A stretch of 64,000 nucleotides of DNA from Luidia sarsii (Eukaryota; Echinodermata; Asteroidea; Paxillosida; Luidiidae): NCBI GenBank assembly GCA_949987565.1, contig OX465104.1, forward strand, positions 4,707,052-4,771,051. Reading direction: 5' to 3'. How positions within the stretch are numbered: position 1 is the first letter of the stretch; each line of letters begins with the position of its first letter. Made by a program: the position numbers and the translations under genes. The notes under the pieces were generated by a model. It saw nothing but the letters and a program-made list of their open reading frames with translations, was not told where the DNA came from and searched no databases. This document shows, piece by piece, positions 12,484 through 22,800 of this stretch.

Positions 12484-12850
12484 ATTGCAGATTTAACGTC
12501 AGACAATAGTTGGCATACCCGCAACAACCCATCATTTTTTTCCAAGACTGAACATGCTATACAAAAATTGTGCGTACGTACCGTAACCTCAATAGAAACA
12601 AACTGGCTGCATTAGTGACGTGACCTACTTTTTGCGAACCCCTCTTGTCGGTGCTCTCTGTATACAGTGTATAGGGACTCTTGTTTTATCTAAAGTACCT
12701 ACAGTACTTCGGCACAGGCGCTATGTCATAGCCAGTGTGATGGGACCGTTGCACGGCTCACATTCACGTACATCTCTAAAATTGTGGTCTCTGATGTAGC
12801 ACTGAAAATAAATTCTGTTTTATTGGATTATTTTGTATTATGTGGTGGCC
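12484..12850. other. Spacer, nothing recognised
   Basis: No exon, repeat unit or RNA gene recognised; weak AATAAA at about 12808 could end the sulfotransferase transcript. Confidence 0.4.
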
Positions 12851-12856
12851 ATTTGT

Positions 12857-13020
12857 AGGCCACTAAAATATTCTTTAGGCCACTAAAAAGAAGCTTTAGG
12901 CCACTAAAAAGAAGCTTTAGGCCACTAAAAAGAAGCTCTAGGCCACTAAAAAGAAGTTCTAGGCCACTAAAAAGGAAGCTTTAGGCCACTAAAAAGAAGC
13001 TGTAGGCCACTTGGGTGTTT
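12857..13020 (+). repeat. ~21-bp tandem repeat
   Basis: About seven copies of TTAGGCCACTAAAAAGAAGC with one-base length variants (AAAAAG or AAAAAGG). Confidence 0.9.
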
Positions 13021-13850
13021 GCTCTGGTGGTCTGAATGGTGGTGGCCTGACTGGTAGGCCAGGATAAATGTGGGAATAACCTTAGGCTTGTTATACACCA
13101 CCGCCAGGGATTTGGGACTCATGAAAAGTAAAGGGATGTTTAATTTTTTTTTTTACTGGTGGATGTTATTGCACTACAAATTCTGTATATTTTTGGCCAA
13201 TATTGTTTGAGACAAATGGAGTTTTCTCCCTTCAAGTAATTTACGGGTAGCATGACCAGTATTCACTCAGTTTGATTTTGAAGGGAAACTTGAGATTATG
13301 GAGGGATATTTGCGAGTTAGCTGAGCTGCTGAAGATCATGTGGTGGATATCTACGGTAATAGCAGTGATGATTATTTGTGACAATGTGATGTGCATTTTG
13401 TGTGCTTGTTTCAAATATTCAATAATATATACTGGTCTTTCTCAGGCTGTTTTGATAATTGCACAGATTTTATTCTATATTTTTCTGTTCATTTGGATGA
13501 TTTATAAACATAAATATTTCATATATTGCTAAAAATGTACACTTAAATGGTTTGGATGGACTTTTTTACATTTTAAACTTATAAAAATTAATCACAGTAC
13601 AATATTAAAACCAAGATAAAAATGTTCACTTAAAATGGTCTTTGTTTTATATCCTTAACCCTACCTGACACCTCAGTGTTTGGTTTATAAAAATACCAAA
13701 TTTTCCTCCTTTTCCAAGATGTTTTGACAATCCCAGCCGGACCTCATTAACAAAAGGTATCTCAGGAAAGTCTGCTTAGATTGTCAAGCCCTCATCTCTT
13801 AAGATGTTGTATTCCATTCTTTCCATGTCATTCTAAAGATTAAGCAGTTT
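13021..13850. other. AT-rich spacer, no gene supported
   Basis: An 86-codon open frame (13272-13532, plus) has hydrophobic stretches, but no homologous domain, splice context or codon pattern I recognise. I treat it as chance in AT-rich DNA. Confidence 0.4.
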
Positions 13851-13954
13851 GCATCAGGGGCGTGGGAAGCATTTACACAAAATGCCATACGCTCTGCTCC
13901 ATTGTATAGGCCTCCCTTGATATTAATGCTAATTATATGCATTGTCCCCCAAAT

Positions 13955-14120
13955 GAGGCTATGGGCGCTAGATTGTTCAAAATGACAATAAATTCGTGGG
14001 CCCTTACTGTATATATCCTAATTATAGATAACCTTCAGTTTTGTTGAATGATATGTCAAGAAAAGATAAAATAGCACCGGGGAATAACAATAATTATAGA
14101 AATCTAGCGCCCATAGCCTC
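13955..14120. repeat. Inverted repeat around ADPRM 3' spacer
   Basis: GAGGCTATGGGCGCTAGATT near 13955 is repeated inverted as AATCTAGCGCCCATAGCCTC near 14100, enclosing about 125 bases. A fold-back element of unknown family. Confidence 0.65.
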
Positions 14121-14389
14121 GCATTCAGTTCGATGCATACAATCTGCATAAATATTAAGAAAGGCCTATTATCTAAAATTTGTGAATGTCCTATCCGTGA
14201 CTTTGACCTGGGCCCTTTAATTAACAATCCTTGGATTAGGCTTAGGCATCGTTCTCGTCACACAATAACCTGAAAGTACAGGCTGTGGTTTATCACCGGA
14301 ATTGTAGGTTTGTTGTCCTGTTTACTTCAGACTTTTCACCCAGAAGCTGTGGTCAGAACTTACTCAAAAGACAGTTCTCTGGTGTATGG

Positions 14390-14705
14390 AATGATGCCTG
14401 AAGCCTTAGCCCAAGCCTGAGCCTAAGCCCAAGCCTAAGCCCAAATCTAAGCCCAAGCCCGAGCCCCAAGCCCCAAGCCTGAGCCTAAGCCCAAGCCCGA
14501 ATCTAAGCCCAAGCCCGAGCCCCAAGCCTGAGCCTAAGCCTAAGCCCGAATCTAAGCCAAAGCCCGAATCTAAGCCCAAGCCTGAGCCTAAGCCCCAGCC
14601 TTAGCCCAAGCCCGAGCCTAATCCCGAATCTAAGCCCACGCCTGAGCCCAAGCCCAACACTAAGCCCAAGTCTGAGCCTAAGGTCGACCCTGAGCCTAAG
14701 CCTTA
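14390..14705 (-). repeat. Hexamer minisatellite (AAGCCC/GAGCCT)n
   Basis: About 315 bases of degenerate hexamers (AAGCCC, CCTGAG, CCTAAG). Its right border on the minus strand reads GGCCCTTGACTAAATTAAGG then CTTAGGCTCAGG, resembling the end of the MITE at 12239. Confidence 0.85.
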
Positions 14706-14757
14706 ATTTAGTCAAGGGCCATTGTCTGCCATAAACCACGGCAATAACCGAGCCATC

Positions 14758-16384
14758 TCAGTCATCAGACGCAGTCCCTCCAGTCTTGCCATTGGGGAAA
14801 GCCATCTCGATGGACGGCAACTTGCCTACACCATGTAGGACAAGCTTATCAGCGTACACCTGGACAGTGCCAAAGCCATTGGTCCCTGGAACTATCTCCA
14901 CGATGCCGGGCAAGCTAAGGAAGTGGATACCAGTGTCACCGTCCACATTGTGCAAGTAGTCGTGGGTGTGACCAGATAGCACGGCCCTCACACAGGGGAA
15001 GGATCGGAGGAGATTAAGGACTTCGAGGTAGTCCCAGGTCAGGCAGCTGTAGTGACTGGCTGCCGGGTAGATGGGAATATGCCCTGCAAAGGAAAATGAA
15101 AAATAAAGGAAAGGCGAAGACTAGTTGATTATTTTTGAAGGCCGCCATCTACATGTGAGGTTTGGATAGCTTAGATGGTAAGAGTGCTGGTACGCAAAAC
15201 CGGAGGTCTCAGACTCAAATCAGGTTCAGATTCAGGTTCAAATCCCGGTCCAGTCAAAGTGTTTTGACATTTTTCAATTTTTTTTTTAAATTGAAAATAA
15301 AGATTAGAATGAAAGGATTGGATCATTGAGATTTGAGAAAACTGACAAAGTAAATCATCCAGATTTGATTATTGAAGATTTTTAATACTGATTTCCATAC
15401 TGTATTTACTACAATTTGTTTGCAAATTATGGAAATGGGAGTTTATTCCGCGCAATCCGTGGAGATCTGATGGAAAGGCAATGACTAGTTGACTATTTGG
15501 GAAGGCCACCATCTAAGGGCTGGATAGCTCAGATGGTAAGAGCGCTGGTACGCCAGTCTTGGGTTCAAGTTCCAGATCCCAGTCCAATCAAAGTTTTCAA
15601 AAATGAGATTTTTCCTTTACTGACCAAATACGACAACTTTCTCCTTGGCCGCTGTTGCTCCTTCCAGAACTTCCCGCAGCCATTTTCTCTGTGCCTCACC
15701 GATGCCTCCGTTGTAAGCCACAAACCTCCTGTCCACTCCCACCAAGCCAAGCGGCGAATTCACATCCTCGTTGGAGTTTACGGAGCGCAGCTGATGCAAA
15801 GACTCGCGGTAGATCGGACAAACGTCCGTCTCATGTCCGATGACGCTCTGCTCGTAGGAATGCAGAACGACAAAGCGAAAACCGACCAAGGGGCTGAAGT
15901 GATAATACGGTGCTGCTGCCGGAGACGCGGTCCGGTCCTCGGAATCTGGCGAGATCGGGGATGCAGAGCACCGACAGTCGGGGTTGCCGGATCCCGGCGT
16001 CTCGAATCCCGACCCCGTGAACAGTCGACTCGCCATCACCTCGGCTCTGGTGAAATTGTAGTATTCGTGATTGCCGATCAGGTGGTGGGTGAAGCACGGG
16101 AGTCGATCAAACTCGGCCATCACCTCATCCAGGCTCTTCAGGGAACGCTGCTTGCCGCCATCGGCGTTAAACCCATCAATGAGGTCACCCAGATGGACGA
16201 CGAACTCCGGCCTGCGGTCAGTAGGAGCCTCCGTCCAATGGTCAATTGCTTCTCTGAGCAGCACCAGCGCATTGCGATAGAAGCGCATGCATGTTTGGCT
16301 GTAGTTCAGTCGGTTATCAATATCGGCATACTGGACGTCGGATATTACACCAAAGGTGAACAAAACAGCTGGTTCAGGCTCCAT
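14758..16384 (-). CDS. ADPRM: Mn-dependent ADP-ribose/CDP-alcohol diphosphatase
   Basis: Two exons, 16384-15625 and 15083-14758, joined in phase 1. The donor GTCAGT at 15624 was chosen because it restores FGHIPIYP across the junction. Predicted 361 aa versus 342 in human. Family role: a metallophosphoesterase that hydrolyses ADP-ribose, CDP-choline and related nucleotide diphosphates. Metal-site motifs in order: GVISDVQYAD near residue 13, HLGDLIDG, GNHEYYN, FGHIPIYP and SGHTHDY. The start Met is followed by EPEPAVLFTFG and preceded by an AG-ended pyrimidine stretch, so a 5' untranslated exon is likely. The single intron holds two SINE copies. The region between GNHE and GHIP is longer and less conserved, which explains most of the extra length. 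Confidence 0.93.
15112..15285 (+). repeat. tRNA-derived SINE in ADPRM intron
   Basis: Has GGCGAAGACTAGTTGATTAT, TTGGATAGCTTAGATGGTAA and a B-box region with a local 10-bp duplication (CAGGTTCAGATTCAGGTTCA), then AGTCAAAGTGTTTTG. Confidence 0.75.
15476..15605 (+). repeat. tRNA-derived SINE in ADPRM intron
   Basis: The most intact tRNA head in this intron: GGCTGGATAGCTCAGATGGT, AAGAGCGCTGGTACG, GGGTTCAAGTTCC and AATCAAAGTTTTC. Its 3' end abuts the first ADPRM exon. Confidence 0.8.
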
Positions 16385-16584
16385 TGTCTTACTGCACTGG
16401 ATGAAAAAAAAAATTAAAAGAGGTTTCAAATGTGAGAATGAGACAATCAAGTAATTTAAAGAGAGCTTGTCCTTGAAATAGACTACAGTCACACGGCCGA
16501 ATCTCAAAATTTCAAAATTCGATAAAAACAGGGTGACTTGTCGGGTCCAAGTTACTCGGACTAGATGTGACTTGTAGTAGTCCC

Positions 16585-16741
16585 ACTTACTGGGCCACTA
16601 GAAGCTCCCCTTAAACGAGTTTGGAGATTATCTGTCGCACTAGCAAGTGCGACAGATAATCTCCAAACTCGTTTAAGGGGAGCTACTACTAATACTAGTA
16701 GTAGTACTTAGTACTACTACTAGCGGCCCAGTAAGTGGGAA
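16585..16741. repeat. Nested palindrome with ACT-repeat insertion
   Basis: Outer arms TCCCACTTACTGGGCC and GGCCCAGTAAGTGGGA. The inner stretch from AGCTCCCCTTAAACGAG through GATAATCTCC is a perfect inverted repeat of about 35 bp around GTGCGAC..GTCGCAC. The right arm is interrupted by about 45 bases of ACT/AGT repeats with no partner in the left arm. Confidence 0.85.
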
Positions 16742-17590
16742 CAAGTAATGTTGTAGTAATGTACTGACAGTCTATTGTATTTAACAGACAACCACCAATG
16801 ACCTCCATGGGTAACCGTAACCTTCGGGAGGATGAGAGTGGTACAAATACAACTACAACTAAGTACAAGTTACAACCAGGTACACGAACTGACTAAGACT
16901 AAGAGTAAGACAGTCCCACTCCGAGTAACTTGGTCCCTTGGCCTTACACTTGTCACTAGTTACAATCGCCCTTTTTAAAGCTTCGAAATCGTATTCGTAT
17001 CCATCATTTTAAAGCCTTTTTGTAATTGTACGCCCATGGAACTCTTTTGAAAGATGACCTCAACACCAAACTTACGTTTCTACTGTTTCTTCCTTGAAAT
17101 AAGGCTATACTTCATCTTATATTTATAATTGCGAAGAGAATACCGGCGTTTGAGCTCTGTCGTTTGGACTATAAGTATAACCCGCGCGTGACTATGGGTG
17201 TATTATTATGTATGGATGTATATAATGTATAAAAGACCTAGGGTATCAAAATATATATAAATATGTTTTTCGATAAAAGGTTGAAGAAAGAATTAACTAA
17301 TAGTGATTCAAAAGAGATAATTAATTTTAAAAAATTAAGTGCCTTTCCCCCATCACATTTGATTCAGTCATGTGTTTATTTATGACAATATTATTTTGTT
17401 GGAACCAATCTCTCGAGCATATATATTTAGCAGAAATGGCCGTCCATATTTTGACAAATCAGTCTGGGTAGCATAATTTGGACCGTCAGTAGAACGAGTG
17501 ATGAATATGCAAGATCTATGACTGCTCACCGTGCTTATGAATAATTCATTAGCCCTATACCGCGTGCACATGTACTGTATAGTGAACGGA
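16742..17590. other. AT-rich spacer with a segment shared with 26.2 kb
   Basis: No exon seen. Positions about 17465-17510 (GACCGTCAGTAGAACGAGTG, then ATGAATATGCAAGAT) match the reverse strand of 26195-26240, upstream of the unrecognised minus-strand gene. Confidence 0.5.
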
Positions 17591-17597
17591 AATTCGC

Positions 17598-19715
17598 TTC
17601 ATTGACTTTGAGTTTGAACACAAGTTAATTCTCTTTCTACTGTCGAGCCAGTCTCGTTCTACTGACGAGCCAGTGCTCCATTGACTTTGAACACAAGTTC
17701 TCTTTCTACTGTCGAGCCAGTCGATCTCGTTCTACTGGCGAGCCAGTGCTCCATTGACTTTGAACACAAGTTCTCTTTCTACTGTCGAGCCAGTCTCGTT
17801 CTACTGACAAGCCAGTGCTCGATTGACTTTGAACACAAGTTCTCTTTCTACTGTCGAGCCAGTCTCGTTCTACTGACGAGCCAGTGCTCCATCGACTTTG
17901 AACACAAGTTCTCTTTCTACTGTCGAGCCAGGCTCGTTCTACTGACGAGCCAGTGCTCCATTGACTTTGAACACAAGTTCTCTTTCTACTGTCGAGCCAG
18001 GCTCGTTCTACTGACGAGCCAGTGCTCCATTGACTTTGAACACAAGTTCTCTTTCTACTGTCGAGCCAGGCTCGTTCTACTGACGAGCCAGTGCTCCATC
18101 GACTTTGAACACAAGTTCTCTTTCTACTGTCGAGCCAGTCTCGTTCTACTGACGAGCCAGTGCTCCATCGACTTTGAACACAAGTTCTCTTTCTACTGTC
18201 GAGCCAGTCTCGTTCTACTGACGAGCCAGTGCTCCATCGACTTTGAACACAAGTTCTCTTTCTACTGTCGAGCCAGTCTCGTTCTACTGACGAGCCAGTG
18301 CTCCATTGACTTTGAACACAAGTCATTCTCTTTCTACCGTCGAGCCAGTCTCGTTCTACTGACGAGCCAGTGCTCCATCGACTTTGAACACAAGTTCTCT
18401 TTCTACTGTCGAGCCAGTCTCGTTCTACTGACGAGCCAGTGCTCCATTGACTTTGAACACAAGTTCTCTTTCTACTGTCGAGCCAGGCTCGTTCTACTGA
18501 CGAGCCAGTGCTCCATTGACTTTGAACACAAGTTCTCTTTCTACCGTCGAGCCAGGCTCGTTCTACTGACGAGCCAGTGCTCCATCGACTTTGAACACAA
18601 GTTCTCTTTCTACTGTCGAGCCAGTCTCGTTCTACTGACGAGCCAGTGCTCCATCGACTTTGAACACAAGTTCTCTTTCTACTGTCGAGCCAGTCTCGTT
18701 CTACTGACGAGCCAGTGCTCCATCGACTTAGAACACAAGTTCTCTTTCTACTGTCGAGCCAGTCTCGGTCTACTGACGAGCCAGTGCTCCATTGACTTTG
18801 AACACAAGTTCTCTTTCTACCGTCGAGCCAGGCTCGTTCTACTGACGAGCCAGTGCTCCATCGACTTTGAACACAAGTTCTCTTTCTACTGTCGAGCCAG
18901 TCTCGTTCTACTGACGAGCCAGTGCTCCATCGACTTTGAACACAAGTTCTCTTTCTACTGTCGAGCCAGTCTCGTTCTACTGACGAGCCAGTGCTCCATC
19001 GACTTTGAACACAAGTTCTCTTTCTACTGTCGAGCCAGTCTCGTTCTACTGACGAGCCAGTGCTCCATCGACTTTGAACACAAGTTCTCTTTCTACTGTC
19101 GAGCCAGTCTCGTTCTACTGACGAGCCAGTGCTCCATCGACTTTGAACACAAGTTCTCTTTCTACTGTCGAGCCAGTCTCGTTCTACTGACGAGCCAGTG
19201 CTCCATTGACTTTGAACACAAGTTAATTCTCTTTCTACTGTCGAGCCAGTCTCGTTCTACTGACGAGCCAGTGCTCCATTGACTTTGAACACAAGTTCTC
19301 TTTCTACTGTCGAGCCAGGCTCGTTCTACTGACGAGCCAGCTACTCCATTGACTTTGAACACGAGTTCTCTTTCTACTGTCGAGCCAGTCTCGTTCTACT
19401 GACGAGCCAGTGCTCTATGACTTTGAACACAAGTTAATTCTCTTTCTACTGTCGAGCCAGGCTCGTTCTACTGACGAGCCAGTGCTCCATTGACTTTGAA
19501 CACAAGTCATTCTCTTTCTACCGTCGAGCCAGTCTCGTTCTACTGACGAGCCAGTGCTCTATGACTTTGAACACAAGTTAATTCTCTTTCTACTGTCGAG
19601 CCAGGCTCGTTCTACTGACGAGCCAGTGCTCCATCGACTTTGAACACAAGTTCTCTTTCTACTGTCGAGCCAGGCTCGTTCTACTGACGAGCCAGCTGCT
19701 CCATTGACTTTGAAT
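17598..19715 (+). repeat. 69-bp minisatellite, about 30 copies
   Basis: The unit contains two related halves, TTTCTACTGTCGAGCCAGT and TTCTACTGACGAGCCAGT, followed by GCTCCATTGACTTTGAACAC. Since 69 is a multiple of three, a 533-codon frame stays open on the plus strand (17681-19282), and shorter ones on the minus strand. A few units have 3- to 4-base insertions (AAGTTAATTC, AAGTCATTC), mostly near the ends. No start context, splice sites or codon signature suggests real coding. Confidence 0.95.
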
Positions 19716-19820
19716 AAATAAGTTCTCTTTGTACTCTCTTTCTTCTTTTTGAGTTTTTGCTCCTTTTTATTTCCTTGTTTCCTCATTCATCATCAATAAA
19801 TCAATGTCATAAAGCATTAA

Positions 19821-22800
19821 TTACATCAAGATATTACGTATGTTGACTATGTCAACCTCGCCTGGTTTGTGGAGGTTACCGAAAACAATTTTACACTGAG
19901 TGTTTTTTTGTCTCATCATTTGGGAAACAATAACTAGTTCAACTGGGTTTGGCGTGTATCCCCGAATCCTGCTTGAGTCGTTTAAATAGTAATATCTAAA
20001 TTGTGTAATTACCATGCATTCCCCGTTTTGGAACAAAAGATAAAAAAAATGCTCATGCATGTATTTCTACTTCTGTTTTACACAGAGGACATAATTAAAT
20101 TTATGTTGCATTACTTATTTTCCAATTCTATACAAAATACATGTATTACCTGTCGGCAAAATTCGAAATCTAAGTCTTAGTCTGTAAACGAAGTTTTTAA
20201 CTTCTTGATCCATTAGTTATTTTTTCAACAGCTTCGTTTATATTTTGTCCCACTTTAGATTGGAAACTAAGTTTAAAAATATATATTTATTATTTATTTA
20301 TTTTGTGTTTATCATAATTATAAAGGTACACCTCTTTATTATCTTGTGCGTCTTTGACTGACAACCAATTATACTCCCTGTTGAGGGGGGTCCATGTCTT
20401 CCTTCTTGAATTAGAGAAAAATCTTCTTTTTAAAGCATTATTATTCTTGAGGCATTATTATTCAAAATATTAAACTTCCTACCCATTTCTTTAAAAGTTA
20501 CCAGTTGCTTTACAAAAACGACATCAATTATTTAATTTGAAAACAGCCTTTGGCTTTAAGCACAAGTCTGTTCAATGCACATCGTCAGTTGCAATGACTG
20601 GTATTAAAAAAAGGAACTTGCTTGCAGTCTTATAAACAGGAATTATTTCGTTCAAAACTACCACCTGCCTCATTGACTAATTATTGTAAACCTGGCTATG
20701 GCAGCTCAGGGATCACACAAAGTGGATGCAGCTTTTTCAATTCAAGTCAAACAAATCAAGGAAAAACTGAATGCGAAAACTTGAACAAATTGAAAAATTG
20801 GCAAAGGAAACTTGAACTTGAGAACTTGAACCAGGACTTGAACCCTTACTTTGTTTTTTTGAAAGCTCACAGCAAATCAAGTCCTACTATCAATTCAATT
20901 GGCAAATTCTTTTAAGCTTTTTTTGGCAGCCCTATATTGCATATTACAGCCAGAGACTGTTTCACTTGCCATCAACTTAATTTCTTCTCTTCACAAACCA
21001 ATAATTGTAATAAGTTCGTTTTGTTCACTGACTATCTACAACTGAATGAAAACAATGTTTTTGTGTGACACAAAGTTCTACTAAGTTATCAATACCATTG
21101 GCCAATATTTTTTGTTCAAACTGCCACATCCCAGAGCACAGATAATGCAACTTTAAAAATCAGAAGACCCCAAATATTTGAGTCAAGTGTTTGGTGGCAC
21201 ATCTCTGTATGAAATCAATACCGGTAGTACATGTTGTTGGAAGCCCTATATTGCATATTACAGTCAACAAATCGTAGAACTTCTTTGATTACAGTTGTGG
21301 CTGGACAGCCCCTTTTCCTTGCGGCTTGCAGCTTCATGTAGTGCCTCTGAAAGGGATGATCTTTCTGCAAGGAACGAGAAATACAAACATGATATTAAAA
21401 TCTAAATTCTTTCTTGCCCAGAATTATTGCTGGCACTAGGTAGCTTGGTGGGAAATTGAGTTTTGCAAAACAGGAACACAAGTTGTGTGCTCTAGTGGAC
21501 CACATTTATCTTCTTTTCTCCCCTCAATATTGGCTTTGTCTGGCCTTTTCACAATTAGTTGGCAACTTCACTAATAGTCTCACAATTCTACAGCCACTGT
21601 AGTTTCCTTAGGGCCTACTCTTTACATTCAGTGAATCTATCCAATCGAACATGCTCATGCTAACATCAAGCATAATAACTATACATGTGCAATAAAGGGG
21701 AAAACAGCACACTAATGTGCACATGACTTACATGTACTTTAATGTGCATTATATGATCCCCAAGGTGTATGACGGCGAAAGTCAGACTCATTGGAACATA
21801 TACGCCTCAATCTGAGGGCCTGGCTGTAAGCTATACCAGTCTTACAGTGTCTAGGGTGACAACTGACGAGTGCCCAGAGGCACGAAAACATGTTCTTGCA
21901 ACACCATGGGAGCTGCAAAGCGTCCCTAGTCTCAATACCCTTGCGAGCACCGCTCTGATCTTATGGCCTGCTATATTAACCAATCGTAGCCAATGCATAT
22001 TGCAAGGTCCTTGCTTTATGGTTAAACCGGCTAAAACCCACTATGGAATATAGCAAAGAACACGGTAAGTGGTCCTAAAATGTTTCTGGCATTTTTTGTT
22101 CCACGGGTCACCAGAGAGGCAGCGTCACTGAATGGGAAAACACCATCCTCTTTACAAATCTCCACCAAATCCAGGGACGGCATGGAGCCTTACTGAGCAT
22201 GCGTTCCTCAAGGTCACCCATGAAGAGGCATGCAAAGGAAGGGGCCATGCGCGTGCCCATGGCAGTGCCATGCACTTGAAGATAGTGCTTGCCAAGAAAG
22301 GAGAAATTATTCTTGGCCAGCACTAACCTCATGAGGGTGGTTATGTCGGAGATGGGTGGAGAAGACTGTTTTCCTTTGGCCAGGGCCGAGGAGCAAGCTT
22401 GAATGCCTTCTTCCTGGGGGATGTTAGTGTATAGAGAGGAAACGTCAATAGTACCAATTATGGCAGTGGCAGGGATTTGATCCTTGACACTTTCCAACTT
22501 TCGCAGAAAGTCGGGAGTGTCATGGACGTATGAGGGGATTTGGGGAACCAAGGGTTTGAGAAAAGAGTCAATGAAAAGAGATATGTGTTCCGTAGGTGAA
22601 CCATTGCCAGAGATGATGGGTCTACCTGGGTTGTTGGCCGTGTGAATTTTCGGGAGAAGGTAGAATCTGGCAGTTCTACAATTGATAGGTGATAGAAATC
22701 TGTGAGCTTTTTTACTCAAATGATCACGTGATCGCATGTCATCCAAAACTTCCTGAATTTGCTCTGAAAATTTGCCAGTGGGGTTAGAGTCCAGACATTT

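Noticed and set aside
15524..15600. Possible tRNA gene (A and B boxes visible)
   Set aside because: Same sequence recurs many times with a constant tail and no full cloverleaf; it is a SINE head.
15497..16417. 306-codon plus-strand frame starting in a SINE
   Set aside because: Antisense shadow of ADPRM exon 1; the minus strand carries the recognisable metallophosphoesterase motifs.
17681..19282. 533-codon open frame
   Set aside because: Created by the 69-bp minisatellite; frames are open on both strands and codon content simply follows the repeat.
17598..19715. CRISPR-like regular array
   Set aside because: Contiguous tandem units without unique spacers, in a eukaryotic intron-bearing genome.
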